From AG25 sp035517615 (GTDB taxonomy: Bacteria > Gemmatimonadota > Gemmatimonadetes > Gemmatimonadales > GWC2-71-9): a stretch of 64,000 bases of DNA. How positions within the stretch are numbered: position 1 is the first letter of the stretch; every line of letters begins with the position of its first letter. Position numbers and translations under genes: made by a program. This document shows, piece by piece, positions 51,347 through 60,796 of this stretch. The stretch spans positions 1-64,000 of the forward strand of contig DATIYM010000065.1 in assembly GCA_035517615.1 (NCBI GenBank). The letters run 5' to 3'. The notes under the pieces were generated by a model, which was given only the letters and a program-made list of their open reading frames with translations, was not told the DNA's origin and ran no database searches.

Positions 51347-52390
51347 CTAGCGCGTGGCTGGTGCGTATTCCCCTCGAAGGCTCCGCAAATAGCGTCGCGC
51401 CGATCCCAGCACGCGCTCCTGGACTTCCCCCATTTCGCCGGACACGGCCGCGCCGGCAGCCTTGCGGTGACCACCACCGCCGAACTCGAATGCCAGCTCG
51501 GCCGCGTCCACGTTGCCGAGTGAGCGGAACGAAATCTTCACCCGCCCGTTGGCGAGCTGCCGGAACAGGAGCGCGAGCCGCACACCGGCAATCGATCGGG
51601 GGAACTCCACGATGCCGTCCAGGTCGTCCGGCGTGGCGCCGTGGCGCGCCAGTGCATCGGGCGGCACCGTTACCCACGCGAGACCTACGTCCGGCTCTAC
51701 GACGAGCGTGCCGAGCACCTCAGCCGTGAGCCGGATGCGGCCTTCGGGGGCACTGGCGTACACGCTCTCGTAAATCGATTCGGGCTCGAGACCGGTCTCG
51801 AGCAGCTCGGCGGCCACGCGCAGTACGCGTGGACTCGTGTTCGAGAAGCGGAATCCGCCCGTATCGGTCACGATTCCCACGTAGAGGGCCCGCGCGGTTT
51901 CCGGGCCGATCTGCCAGTTGAGCGCGCGAGCGAAATCGAACACCAGCTCGGCTGTGGCCGCCGCCTCGGCGTCGACGAGGCGCGGGCCAGGCGGCAGCGA
52001 GCCAGGGCTCACGTGGTGATCGATGCAGGCGACGGAACCTCGGGAGCGGCGCACGATCGGCGCCAGATCGCCGAGCCGCCCCAGATCGGAAATGTCGAGC
52101 ACGATGGTCACGTCGGCGGCATCGATGGCCGCGGCCGCGCGCTCGCACTGGTCCGCACCCTCAGGGAGGAGAAAGTCGAAGCGTTCGGGGACGGCAGTGG
52201 GGTTGGCAATCGAGACGCCGTGGCCGCGCGCTTTCAGGAGGTGCCAGAGGGCCACCTCACTCCCGAGCCCATCGCCATCGGCATTGACATGGGTCGTGAG
52301 GGCGACATTCCGGCCCGGCGTGAGGACGGCCGCGATGTCCGCTGCGGCACGCGCTCGTTCGGGCAGGATGGACAGGCCAAGGCTCGCCAT
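51347..52390 (-). CDS. nrnA: DHH/DHHA1 phosphoesterase (NrnA-like oligoribonuclease/pAp phosphatase)
   Basis: The 347-residue protein has LTTHVNADGDGLGSEVALWH, VLDISDLGRLGDLAPIV, CIDHHVSPGS (the DHH motif), LYVGIVTDTGGFRFSNTSPR, and the C-terminal DHHA1 motif EFGGGGHRKAAGAAV. It hydrolyses short RNA oligonucleotides and phosphoadenosine phosphate. It is the first gene of the downstream run that continues with the cupredoxin-like protein four bases later. Confidence 0.91.
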   Translation of the reverse strand: MASLGLSILPERARAAADIAAVLTPGRNVALTTHVNADGDGLGSEVALWHLLKARGHGVSIANPTAVPERFDFLLPEGADQCERAAAAIDAADVTIVLDISDLGRLGDLAPIVRRSRGSVACIDHHVSPGSLPPGPRLVDAEAAATAELVFDFARALNWQIGPETARALYVGIVTDTGGFRFSNTSPRVLRVAAELLETGLEPESIYESVYASAPEGRIRLTAEVLGTLVVEPDVGLAWVTVPPDALARHGATPDDLDGIVEFPRSIAGVRLALLFRQLANGRVKISFRSLGNVDAAELAFEFGGGGHRKAAGAAVSGEMGEVQERVLGSARRYLRSLRGEYAPATR

Positions 52391-52400
52391 TGGCCTACAA

Positions 52401-52434
52401 GATAAGAAAAACGGCGCCCCGAATAAGGGCGCCG
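52401..52434 (-). terminator. Rho-independent terminator of the amino-acid permease gene
   Basis: CGGCGCCC (52412-52419) and GGGCGCCG (52427-52434) form an 8-bp stem with loop CGAATAA. On the minus strand the stem is followed by a T run (complement of AGAAAAA at 52405-52411). It lies eight bases past the permease stop at 52442 and just before the nrnA start. Confidence 0.85.
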
Positions 52435-52441
52435 CTTTAGT

Positions 52442-53902
52442 TCAGCGGCGGACCGCCGGGGATTCCGCGCGCCTGCCGAGCACCGAGTTCCGCGCCCCGT
52501 AGAACACATACACGATCATGCCCAGTACGAACCAGATGATCAGCCGCCGCCACGTGGGCCACGGGAGGGAGATCATGAGGTAGAGCGCCGAGATCGCCCC
52601 CATCGGCGCCACGAACCAGTACGCAGGCGTCTTGAAGGGGCGCGGCAGGTTGGGCTCTCGGACCCGGAGCACGATGATACCGATCGAGACGATCACGAAG
52701 GCCAGCAGGGTGCCAATGGACACGAGACTCCCGGCTTCGCGAACGGTGAGTAGGGCGGAGACGATGGCGACCCCGACGCCTGTGATGATCGAGGTGATGT
52801 AGGGCGTCTGGAATCGTGGGTGCACCTTGTTCACGAACTGCGGCAGCAGGCCGTCACGCGACATGGTGAAGAACACCCGCGACTGGCCGAGCAACATCAC
52901 GAGAATTACGGAGGAGAGTCCGGCAATCGCCCCGAGCTTGATGAGCGAGGACATCCACCCCAGGCCGGCGTGATCGGCCGCGACGGCAATCGGATCGGGG
53001 ACGTTCAAGTCCTTGTAGGACATGACGCCCGTCGCGATGCCCGACACCAGGATGTACAGCACCGTGCAGATCAGGAGCGAGCCGATAATGCCGATCGGCA
53101 TGTCGCGTTGCGGATTCTTGGCCTCCTGGGCCGCGGTGCTTACCGCATCGAAGCCGATGTAGGCAAAGAACACGATCCCCGCACCCGTCATCACGCCGGT
53201 CCACCCGAACTCCCCGCGAGTCCCGGTGTTCGGCGGCATGAACGGATGCCAGTTCGCCTGATTGATCGCGCGGGAGGCGCCGGCAATGAAGAGCAGCACC
53301 ACCGCCAGCTTCACGAACACGATCACGTTGTTGAAATTGGCCGACTCTCGGATGCCGACGACGAGCAACGTGGTAACGATCGCGATGATAATGATGGCGG
53401 GAAGATTGAACAGCGCGACGGCGCTGGTGCCATCCGCGCATTGGATGACAGTTCCGCGCGCCCCGGAGAGCGCGCACGGGACATTGATGCCGATATCCTT
53501 GAGGAACGAGACCACGTACCCCGACCAGCCTATGGCGACCGTGACGGCGCCGAGCGCGTATTCGAGGATGAGATCCCAGCCGATGATCCAGGCGATGAGC
53601 TCGCCCAACGTGGCGTAGCCGTAGGTGTACGCGCTGCCGGCCATGGGCACCAGCGACGCGAACTCGGAATAGCACAATGCGGCGAAGATCGACGCCACAC
53701 CCGCGAGCACGAACGAGAGCACCACGGCGGGTCCGGCATTCAAGGCGGCCACGGTCCCCGTGAGCACGAAGATCCCCGTTCCGATGATGGCGCCGATGCC
53801 GAGCGCGGTCAGGTTGAGCGCGCCCAGGGCGCGCTTGAGGCTGTGATCGCTCTCCGCCTCTGCCTGCAGGTCGGTGATGCTCTTGCGCCGGAACAGGTTC
53901 AT
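52442..53902 (-). CDS. APC-family amino-acid permease (cationic amino-acid transporter type)
   Basis: The 486-residue protein has about twelve membrane segments. The first contains LTALGIGAIIGTGIFVLTGT, the family's substrate-binding unwound helix; others are FASLVPMAGSAYTYGYATLG, FFAYIGFDAVSTAAQEAKNP and QSRVFFTMSRDGLLPQFVNK. These match the YfnA/CAT group that imports amino acids with protons. It ends at a clear terminator, so it is probably a single-gene transcript. Confidence 0.92.
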   Translation of the reverse strand: MNLFRRKSITDLQAEAESDHSLKRALGALNLTALGIGAIIGTGIFVLTGTVAALNAGPAVVLSFVLAGVASIFAALCYSEFASLVPMAGSAYTYGYATLGELIAWIIGWDLILEYALGAVTVAIGWSGYVVSFLKDIGINVPCALSGARGTVIQCADGTSAVALFNLPAIIIIAIVTTLLVVGIRESANFNNVIVFVKLAVVLLFIAGASRAINQANWHPFMPPNTGTRGEFGWTGVMTGAGIVFFAYIGFDAVSTAAQEAKNPQRDMPIGIIGSLLICTVLYILVSGIATGVMSYKDLNVPDPIAVAADHAGLGWMSSLIKLGAIAGLSSVILVMLLGQSRVFFTMSRDGLLPQFVNKVHPRFQTPYITSIITGVGVAIVSALLTVREAGSLVSIGTLLAFVIVSIGIIVLRVREPNLPRPFKTPAYWFVAPMGAISALYLMISLPWPTWRRLIIWFVLGMIVYVFYGARNSVLGRRAESPAVRR

Positions 53903-53977
53903 GAGGCCTCGGGATGATTGGGGAGGAAACGAGGCGAACGGGCGCTAGAGTAGGCCCGGGTGGAAGGGGTGTCAAGA

Positions 53978-55435
53978 CTACAGGCTGTAGTTCGGCGCCT
54001 CCCTGGTTATCACGACGTCGTGCGGATGTGATTCGCGGAGACCGGCGGACGTGATCTGAATGAACTCGGTCTCCGTGCGCAGCCCCTCGATATTGCTCAC
54101 GCCGCAGTAGCCCATCCCGCTCCGCAACCCGCCGACCATCTGAAAGATGACGTCGCCCACGGGGCCGCGATACGGGACGCGGGCTTCGATACCCTCGGGC
54201 ACGAGTTTCGAGGGCGACACCTCGCCTTCCTGGAAGTACCGATCCGCCGAGCCTTCTTCCATGGCGCCCAGGCTCCCCATGCCGCGGATCACTTTGAAGC
54301 GCCGGCCCTCGAGGAGAAACGACTCACCCGGGCTCTCTTCCGTGCCCGCGAGCATCGAGCCCATCATGACGCTCGCCGCGCCGGCGGCGAGCGCTTTCAC
54401 GACGTCGCCCGAGTACTTGATCCCGCCGTCGGCAATGACCGGGATCTCGCCCGCGCCCTGCACTGCATCGACAATCGCGGTGATCTGGGGAACCCCGACG
54501 CCCGTCACCACGCGCGTCGTGCAGATCGAGCCCGGACCGACTCCGACTTTCACGGCATCGACGCCCCGCTCGACCAGCGCCTTGGCACCCGATTCCGTAG
54601 CCACGTTGCCACCCACGAGCTGCGCGTCGGGAAAGGCATCACGCAGGCACGCGACCGCGTCGAGCACGCCCACCGACTCGCCGTGCGCCGAGTCGACGAC
54701 GACGACGTCGCACCCCGCGGCCAGCAACGCCTTGGCGCGCGGCAGCGCGTCCTTGTTGCCGCTCACGGCAGCCGCGACACGCAGCCGGCCGTGTTGGTCT
54801 TTGTTGGCGTTGGGGTGCTGGCGGCGCTTGAAGATGTCCTTGACCGTGATGAGCCCCTTGAGCACGCCCTGCCCATCGACGACCGGCAGCTTCTCGATTC
54901 GATGCTGGCCGAGAATGCGCTCGGCTTCGTCGAGCGTCGTTCCGACGGGCGCGGTGATCAGGTGGTCTTTGGTCATCGCTTCGCGAATCGGGCGATCGAG
55001 CTGGCGCTCGAACTGCAGATCGCGATTGGTGATGATGCCGACGAGCTTGCCCGCGGAGTCCACGATGGGAACGCCCGAAATATGGAACCGGTCCATGAGT
55101 TGCTGGGCTTCGCGCAGCGGACGGTCGGGCCCGAGCGTGATGGGATGAAGGATCATCCCCGACTCGCTGCGCTTGACGCGATCGACCTCCGCTGCCTGGC
55201 GGTCCACGGGCATGTTCTTGTGAATGACGCCGATCCCGCCTTCCCGCGCGATGGCGATCGCCATTTCCGCTTCGGTCACGGTATCCATGGCGGCCGCCAC
55301 GAGCGGAATATTCAGGGGGATGTCACGGGTGAACCGGCTCTTCACGTCGACGTTCCGCGGATGCACGCTCGAGTGTCGCGGCAACAGCAGAACGTCGTCG
55401 AAGGTCAGCGCGATGCGAGGATGGAAGCTTCCCAT
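53978..55435 (-). CDS. guaB: Inosine-5'-monophosphate dehydrogenase
   Basis: The 485-residue protein has LTFDDVLLLPRHSSVHPRNV, two CBS domains (~95-210), VVVDSAHGESVGVLDAV, the catalytic loop GVGPGSICTTRVVTGVGVPQ with the active Cys, IADGGIKYSGDVVKALAAGA, and the flap GMGSLGAMEEGSADRYFQ. It oxidises IMP to XMP with NAD in guanine nucleotide synthesis. Length is typical. Confidence 0.96.
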   Translation of the reverse strand: MGSFHPRIALTFDDVLLLPRHSSVHPRNVDVKSRFTRDIPLNIPLVAAAMDTVTEAEMAIAIAREGGIGVIHKNMPVDRQAAEVDRVKRSESGMILHPITLGPDRPLREAQQLMDRFHISGVPIVDSAGKLVGIITNRDLQFERQLDRPIREAMTKDHLITAPVGTTLDEAERILGQHRIEKLPVVDGQGVLKGLITVKDIFKRRQHPNANKDQHGRLRVAAAVSGNKDALPRAKALLAAGCDVVVVDSAHGESVGVLDAVACLRDAFPDAQLVGGNVATESGAKALVERGVDAVKVGVGPGSICTTRVVTGVGVPQITAIVDAVQGAGEIPVIADGGIKYSGDVVKALAAGAASVMMGSMLAGTEESPGESFLLEGRRFKVIRGMGSLGAMEEGSADRYFQEGEVSPSKLVPEGIEARVPYRGPVGDVIFQMVGGLRSGMGYCGVSNIEGLRTETEFIQITSAGLRESHPHDVVITREAPNYSL

Positions 55436-55443
55436 GGCGAAAG

Positions 55444-55806
55444 TTAGGAGCGGGGCTCGCGTTCCTCAACCGGCAGAGAAGGTGGCGGCGTGGGCTTGGA
55501 CTCGGGCGCAATCGGTCTCCGGGAAGCCTCGTCTACCGCGGCTTTTCCGGCGGCCGCTACCCGCTCGAGAAATCTGCCCGCTCCCGATACCGCATCCATG
55601 GTTCCCTTGATGATGTTCAGCGGCACACGCCCGGCGCGCAGCGTATCCTCGAGCGTCTCCGCCACCCGCTGGAATGCGGGCGCGCCGGCCGCGCGCTCGG
55701 CATAGCGCGATTCGAGAAACTCGATGTAGTCGAGCACCTGATACGCCTTTTCATCCGGCAGCGTTTCGAGCTTGCGGCGCAGCCGCTCCTGCAGGATCTC
55801 GTTCAT
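55444..55806 (-). CDS. Small charged protein of unknown function (DUF2281-like start)
   Basis: From ATG 55806 the protein has 120 residues. The first 40, NEILQERLRRKLETLPDEKA followed by YQVLDYIEFLESRYAER, resemble the short helical domain found in DUF2281 and related antitoxin-like proteins. A Pro-rich tail follows (APESKPTPPPSLPVEERE). The start overlaps the SH3-domain gene stop by ATGA. Function unknown. Confidence 0.65.
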   Translation of the reverse strand: MNEILQERLRRKLETLPDEKAYQVLDYIEFLESRYAERAAGAPAFQRVAETLEDTLRAGRVPLNIIKGTMDAVSGAGRFLERVAAAGKAAVDEASRRPIAPESKPTPPPSLPVEEREPRS

Positions 55807-56831
55807 GGTTGTCCTTCGGTTTCGAGACTCACCAGCTCGACGACGGGATTGCCCAGATAGCGGCTCCGGCCCGAGCGCACTCGCGCCGTAATCGTGATGC
55901 GGCTCAAGGGCACGAGCCCTGTGACGGAATCCCGCCGCGCGTCCGGCACGATCACGTACACGAAGCCGCGTTCCGGAAGCGGACCACGCGTGAGCAGATA
56001 ATCCGCGCCCTCGGGCATGTCGGGCCGGAGCTCGTCCGCCTTCTCGAGCGCGATGTACTGAAGCGTCCAGCGCACCGTCTGGCCGACGTAGCGCGCCGGA
56101 TCGGCGCGCAGCTCGGCGGAGCTGATGCCGATGAGTACTCCGGGCGGCGTGGTTGCGATGTCGGCCGTCTTGACCCATCCCTCGAGCTGTACGCGCGTCC
56201 ACTCGCCCGAGCGCGAGATCACTCGCATGGGCAGTGTTGCCACCACCACACCCGCCGTGGGTCCCTCGGGCGCGCGGTATAGCTCCGTGCGCCGGGCAGC
56301 CTGGGTGGCGCTGTCGGGGAGAGCCGACGTCGACTCGGGTAGGTTGACTCCGGGGTCATGCCCCCGGGTGGCGGCAACACCAGCTGAGTCTGCTGCCACA
56401 AGCTCGGTGACCCGCACCCATCCCGAGCGCCGCACGTGCACCCAGCGCCGCTCCTCCCCGGCCTTGGAGAAGAGAAATCCCTTGGGCACGTGCGCGAGCA
56501 GCGCGCCCGCGGGCGCCGTGCGCACGTTCTCCCCTCCGCTCTTCGTGACCGCGAGGTCGAAACCGTCGCGGTCCGTCGAGCCCGTGGACGCACCGAAGAT
56601 CCACCCGTCGAGCGTCACCCAGCGGTAATTGTTCTGGAGGCTATCTGTGCCCGTGAGCATCGCGCTGTCGCTGAATTGCGCCAGCCGCTTTCCTTCAGGT
56701 TGCTGATACAGCCACACGTCCTTACCGCTCACCCGATAGCGCTGCTGCGCGACGAGCGGGGGCGGCGAACTGACGAGGCTGGCGAAGCAGATTACAACTG
56801 GAAGAGCATTAAGCACTTGGCTAGATTGCAT
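55803..56831 (-). CDS. Exported protein with bacterial SH3-like domains
   Basis: From ATG 56831 the protein has 342 residues: a signal sequence (LNALPVVICFASLVSSPPPL to VAQ), a first SH3-like part with KDVWLYQQPEGKRLAQF and WVTLDGWIFGAS, a second GGENVRTAPAGALLAHVPKG to WVHVRRSGWVRVTEL, and a third near VVVATLPMRVISRSGEWTRV with QLEGWVK. A C-terminal domain (ARYVGQTVRWTLQYIALEKA) follows. Probably binds cell-wall or surface ligands. It is divergent from gpmI with 10 bases between starts. Confidence 0.75.
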   Translation of the reverse strand: MQSSQVLNALPVVICFASLVSSPPPLVAQQRYRVSGKDVWLYQQPEGKRLAQFSDSAMLTGTDSLQNNYRWVTLDGWIFGASTGSTDRDGFDLAVTKSGGENVRTAPAGALLAHVPKGFLFSKAGEERRWVHVRRSGWVRVTELVAADSAGVAATRGHDPGVNLPESTSALPDSATQAARRTELYRAPEGPTAGVVVATLPMRVISRSGEWTRVQLEGWVKTADIATTPPGVLIGISSAELRADPARYVGQTVRWTLQYIALEKADELRPDMPEGADYLLTRGPLPERGFVYVIVPDARRDSVTGLVPLSRITITARVRSGRSRYLGNPVVELVSLETEGQP

Positions 56832-56841
56832 CGCTTCCAAT

Positions 56842-58380
56842 ATGGCGAAGCCGCGCGGGCAGCGCACCCCGGTCGTCCTTATCGTCCTCGACGGCTGGGG
56901 GTTTCGCCCCAGCCGCGAAGGCAATGCTATCGAGCTCGGCCGCACGCCCGTATGGCACCGACTCTGGGAGCGGTTCCCCCGCACGCTGCTCGAGGCATCC
57001 GGTCTCGCGGTCGGACTCCCTGAAGGCCTCATGGGCAACAGCGAAGTCGGCCACATGAATCTCGGGGCCGGTCGCGTCGTCCCGCAGGATATCGTGCGCA
57101 TCTCGCAGTCAATCGATTCCGGAGAATTCTTTCGTCTCGCTCCGCTGGTCGAGCTGTGCCGCAATCTGAAAAAATCAGGCGGCACACTGCACCTCATGGG
57201 ACTGATTGGGACCGGCGGCGTGCACGCGCTCGACAAGCACCTGCTCGCTGCAGTGAAGCTCGGCCTGCAGCACGGAATTCCGGTCGCCATTCACGCATGG
57301 CTCGACGGGCGTGACACTCCACCGAAATCGGGGCTCGCGTTTGTCCAAGAATTGTTGAGCAATCTCGGGCGGGATGGCCCCGAGATCTCCACCATTGTCG
57401 GCCGGTACTACCCGATGGACCGTGACAAGCGTTGGGACCGAACCAAGCTCGCGTACGATGCCATGGTACACGGCGTTGGCAGCCTTGTCCCCGATCCCGT
57501 GAGCGCCGTGCGTCAGGCGTACGAGGCGGGGGAGACCGACGAGTTCATCAAGCCGCGCGTCATTTCGGGCGCGCCGCGCATCAAGACCGGAGATGGCGTA
57601 TTCTGCGTGAACTTTCGCGCCGATCGCGTGCGCCAGATCGTCCGCGCGCTCGCCGATCCGGCATTCACCGGCTTTGACATGGGTACGCGGCCCCAGGTCA
57701 CGGTCGTCACGATGACCCGGTACGACCAGACCTTGCCGCTCCCCGCCGCCTTTGCGCCGTTCAGCATGGCGCGCATCGTGGCCGAGGTGGTGTCGGAGTG
57801 TGGGATGACTATGTTCCGGACGGCGGAAACCGAGAAATACGCGCACGTGACGTACTTCTTCAATGGCGGCGTGGAGCCACCCTTTCCGGGAGAGGAGCGT
57901 TTGCTCGTACCTTCGCAACAGGTCGCGACTTACGACCTGATGCCGGAAATGAGCGCCCCGGGCGTGACCGATGTGCTGTGCAAGGCGATCGAGGGGCGGG
58001 AACACGACTTTATCCTCTGTAACTACGCCAACGGGGACATGGTGGGGCACTCCGGTGTACTTAGCGCAACCATTAAGGCAGTTGAGACTGTGGATCAGTG
58101 TCTGAAACGGGTCCTGGAAAGCGCAGGGAGAGCGCCCGGAACCCGCTTGCTCATCACCGCAGACCATGGAAACTGTGAACTGATGATCGATCCTGTAACT
58201 GGTGGACCGCACACGGCGCACACGACCAATCCGGTGCCGTTCGTGATTGTCGATGATGGGTTCAAGGGACCGCTGCGCCAGGGAGGCGCGTTGCGCGACG
58301 TCGGACCCACGATTCTCGGCCTGCTCGGGGTCGAGCAGCCGGCCGAGATGACGGGGCAAGATCTGCGGGAGACAGAATGA
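56842..58380 (+). CDS. gpmI: 2,3-bisphosphoglycerate-independent phosphoglycerate mutase
   Basis: The 512-residue protein has VVLIVLDGWGFRPSREGNAI, the metal-bound catalytic Ser in MGNSEVGHMNLGAGRVVPQD, HAWLDGRDTPPKSGLAF, YFFNGGVEPPFPGEERLLVP, NYANGDMVGHSGVLSATIKA and ITADHGNCELM. It interconverts 2- and 3-phosphoglycerate with manganese. Length is typical. Its stop overlaps the next gene's start by ATGA. Confidence 0.96.
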   Translation: MAKPRGQRTPVVLIVLDGWGFRPSREGNAIELGRTPVWHRLWERFPRTLLEASGLAVGLPEGLMGNSEVGHMNLGAGRVVPQDIVRISQSIDSGEFFRLAPLVELCRNLKKSGGTLHLMGLIGTGGVHALDKHLLAAVKLGLQHGIPVAIHAWLDGRDTPPKSGLAFVQELLSNLGRDGPEISTIVGRYYPMDRDKRWDRTKLAYDAMVHGVGSLVPDPVSAVRQAYEAGETDEFIKPRVISGAPRIKTGDGVFCVNFRADRVRQIVRALADPAFTGFDMGTRPQVTVVTMTRYDQTLPLPAAFAPFSMARIVAEVVSECGMTMFRTAETEKYAHVTYFFNGGVEPPFPGEERLLVPSQQVATYDLMPEMSAPGVTDVLCKAIEGREHDFILCNYANGDMVGHSGVLSATIKAVETVDQCLKRVLESAGRAPGTRLLITADHGNCELMIDPVTGGPHTAHTTNPVPFVIVDDGFKGPLRQGGALRDVGPTILGLLGVEQPAEMTGQDLRETE

Positions 58381-59087
58381 GAGGGTTCGTGCGTAGTGGC
58401 GTTGGAGCGATATCACTTGCGGTGCTGTTGGTGACCACTGCGCAACGGGCGTCCGCTCAGGTCGGCCATCCTCCGGATGCGTCGCCCTATCATGACATCC
58501 GCCTGGGAAATACCGTGGTCGTGAGCACCGGGGAGATGAATGGGTCCGGGGGCAGCCTCGGAGTCGGGCCGGCAAGCGGCCCCATTTACAGCGTGCGCAT
58601 CGAGCGGCCGCTGGGCCGTACGCTCGGCGCGGCGCTGACCTTTGCCCAAGCCAGTACGTCGCGCTACATCCTGGATCCAGACCAGGATTCGCTCCACCGC
58701 AAGAGCGGGCCATTCGACGCGAGGACTTCGATGATCATGCTGGGGCTCGACGCTTCGCTCACGGGGGGCAAGACGTGGCGCGGCTTTTCGCCCTATATCG
58801 GCGCCACCGGCGGGGTGGCGTTCGAGAACAGCCTCAGCGCCGATACGAGTACGTACAAATTCGGAGACAAGGCCGTGATCGGACCCGAGATGGGCCTGCG
58901 CTGGTTTTTAGGGAAGCGACTCTCGCTGCGCGGGGATTTCAAGTTGTTGTACTGGAAGCTGTCGTATCCGCTCGCGTACAAGCAGCCGTCGCCCATCGAC
59001 GGCAGCCGCATCATGGTGGTCGATGCGAACACCAGCGAGTGGACGCACAATACCTATCTCACCGCCGGAATCTCGTGGACGTTCTAG
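58377..59087 (+). CDS. Outer-membrane beta-barrel protein, unknown
   Basis: The 236-residue protein has a signal sequence (SLAVLLVTTAQRASAQ) and alternating strands such as GPIYSVRIERPLGRTLGAAL, FSPYIGATGGVAFENSL and GLRWFLGKRLSLRGDFKLLY, ending in a Phe (TAGISWTF), the usual barrel-assembly signal. No family beyond outer-membrane barrel is recognised. It overlaps gpmI by ATGA, so its expression is linked to a central-metabolism gene. Confidence 0.75.
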   Translation: MRGFVRSGVGAISLAVLLVTTAQRASAQVGHPPDASPYHDIRLGNTVVVSTGEMNGSGGSLGVGPASGPIYSVRIERPLGRTLGAALTFAQASTSRYILDPDQDSLHRKSGPFDARTSMIMLGLDASLTGGKTWRGFSPYIGATGGVAFENSLSADTSTYKFGDKAVIGPEMGLRWFLGKRLSLRGDFKLLYWKLSYPLAYKQPSPIDGSRIMVVDANTSEWTHNTYLTAGISWTF

Positions 59088-59109
59088 GAAGTTGGAGCGA
59101 TGTTTCGAA

Positions 59110-59529
59110 GTGCCCACGAGCTATCTCACCCGCATCGTAGAGTTCACGGCCGCCCATCGGATCCGGCGCGCCGACTGGTCGCCGGAGCAGAACACGCAGG
59201 CGTTCGGGAAGGCGGCGCACGAACACAGCCATCATTACCAGTGCCGCGTGACGGTCAAGGGACCGCTGCAAGCGGCTTCGGGTGGCGTGATCAATCTCAA
59301 GGCGCTCGATGAGCTGCTTTCGGACACGATCGTCAAGCGCCTCGATGGCAAGCCGATTCATCAAGCCCTCCCGGAATTCGCGGACGGCAAGCACCTCGCC
59401 ACGGGCGAGGCGCTCGCGGTCTACGTCTGGGACCAGCTCGTAAGCCGTCTTCCGAGTGGTGTGGTGCTGCACGCCGTTCGCGTGCAGGAGGGTCCCAATA
59501 TCTACTCCGAGTATTTCGGCGAGCACTGA
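59110..59529 (+). CDS. queD: 6-pyruvoyl-tetrahydropterin synthase / QueD-like enzyme
   Basis: From GTG 59110 the protein has 139 residues: VEFTAAHRI with the first zinc His, GKAAHEHSHHYQCRVTVKG with the other two, a GGVINLKALDELLSD, LATGEALAVYVWDQL and a Glu near VRVQEGPNIYSEYFGEH. This is the PTPS/QueD fold. The usual Cys before HGH is absent (GKAAHEHSHHY), as in some PTPS-III types, so the exact product (preQ0 route or folate route) is uncertain. Confidence 0.85.
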   Translation: MPTSYLTRIVEFTAAHRIRRADWSPEQNTQAFGKAAHEHSHHYQCRVTVKGPLQAASGGVINLKALDELLSDTIVKRLDGKPIHQALPEFADGKHLATGEALAVYVWDQLVSRLPSGVVLHAVRVQEGPNIYSEYFGEH

Positions 59530-59932
59530 CGACGCAACGCTGCGTGCGCTGCTGACGGGCGCACGCACCATTGCCGTCGTCGGGCTGTCGCCGAAACCCA
59601 CCCGCCCGAGCCACACCGTGGCCCGCTATCTCACGCATCGCGGCTATCGCATCGTGCCCGTGAATCCCGGGCATGCGACCCTGCTGGGCGAACGCTCGTA
59701 TCCCCGGCTCGCGGCGGCGGCGCAAGAGCACAAGATTGACATCGTGAATGTGTTCCGGAGAAGCGAGTTCGTCGGGCCGATCGTGGATGACGCCATCGCG
59801 ATCGGGGCACAGCTCATCTGGCTGCAGGTGGGAATCACGGACGAGCGAGCCCGGTTGAAGAGCGCGGCGGCCGGCATTCCCTGCGTCATGGACCGGTGCC
59901 TGATGGTCGAGCACCGGCAGCTCCTGGGATGA
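59498..59932 (+). CDS. CoA-binding (YccU-like) Rossmann protein, start uncertain
   Basis: The protein reads ARTIAVVGLSPKPTRPSHTV, ARYLTHRGYRIVPVNPGHA, IDIVNVFRRSEFVGPIVDDA and IWLQVGITDERARLKSAAAG, typical of single-domain CoA-binding proteins (~135-140 residues). No ATG, GTG or TTG lies at the expected place. AGGAGGG at 59486-59492 precedes ATA 59498, and ATT 59513 is also possible; GTG 59456 would overlap queD by 74 bases. The start given is therefore tentative. Confidence 0.8.
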   Translation: MSTPSISASTDDATLRALLTGARTIAVVGLSPKPTRPSHTVARYLTHRGYRIVPVNPGHATLLGERSYPRLAAAAQEHKIDIVNVFRRSEFVGPIVDDAIAIGAQLIWLQVGITDERARLKSAAAGIPCVMDRCLMVEHRQLLG

Positions 59933-60795
59933 GGCGTCGGACGATGAGCCCGGCGTTGCGTGTGCTGGGCCCGCTGCTGCTGCTGGCGGTGCCGCTCGCC
60001 GCGCAGACGGCGACGCCAAGCGAGCCGCGGCTGGTCCTGTCGTTTTTCGGGGGGTATCGGGGGGGCGGCGACCTCTGGACGCTCAACAATCAGCCGATCG
60101 CGGTGTTCGAGTCCGACGCCGATTCCATCTTCGCCGTTCCCGGCCAGTACGACACCCTCAATCTCAAGCGGCGGGTCGTCCCCGGCTTCATCGTGGGCGC
60201 GTCGGGAGACTACTTCCCGAAGCCGCACGTGGGGCTCCACGTCGAGATCACGTTTCTCGACATGGGCACCGAGAGTCAGTGCAGTGTGCGCCAATCCCAG
60301 CCGCCGGCGATGAACGACATCGTCCCGGTGCTGTGCCAGGGACTCCAGGGTCAAAGCGTGCCGATCAGCGCGGTGGCGTTTTCGTTTGGCCTCGTTGGCC
60401 GTCTCGCCCCCAATCACACCACGGATCCGTACTTTCTCGTGTCCGGGGGAATCATCTCGCGCACCCGCAGCGTGATCGAGATGTCCTCATCGTACTACAC
60501 GGCCAACGCCGAACCCGTGGGCACCACGGTCGTGCTCGACACGAATCCCTCGAATGTCGGCGTGCACGTCACGCTCGGCGCGGGGGTCGCATTTTCGCTC
60601 GGACCGGGCTATCAGCTCCGCTTCGAGGGACGTGACGTCATCACGCCGCTGCAGCGGATCACGGGCCCGGCGGATCCCAATGATCAGACCACGGGCTCGC
60701 TCACGCCGCCGCATTCCGCGCAGTGGTTCCACAGCCTCGCCTTCATCGTGGCGCTCGACGTCGTCTTCGAAAAGCAACGCGGCCACCGCTACTGA
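59929..60795 (+). CDS. Outer-membrane beta-barrel protein, unknown
   Basis: From ATG 59929 (or 59944) the protein has 288 residues with a signal sequence (VLGPLLLLAVPLAAQ). Strand-like stretches include GFIVGASGDYFPKPHVGLHV, AFSFGLVGRLAPNHTTDPYF and GAGVAFSLGPGYQLRFEGRD; it ends HSLAFIVALDVVFEKQRGHR. Probably an eight- to ten-strand barrel. The start overlaps the CoA-binding gene stop by ATGA. Confidence 0.7.
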   Translation: MRRRTMSPALRVLGPLLLLAVPLAAQTATPSEPRLVLSFFGGYRGGGDLWTLNNQPIAVFESDADSIFAVPGQYDTLNLKRRVVPGFIVGASGDYFPKPHVGLHVEITFLDMGTESQCSVRQSQPPAMNDIVPVLCQGLQGQSVPISAVAFSFGLVGRLAPNHTTDPYFLVSGGIISRTRSVIEMSSSYYTANAEPVGTTVVLDTNPSNVGVHVTLGAGVAFSLGPGYQLRFEGRDVITPLQRITGPADPNDQTTGSLTPPHSAQWFHSLAFIVALDVVFEKQRGHRY

Positions 60796-60796
60796 C

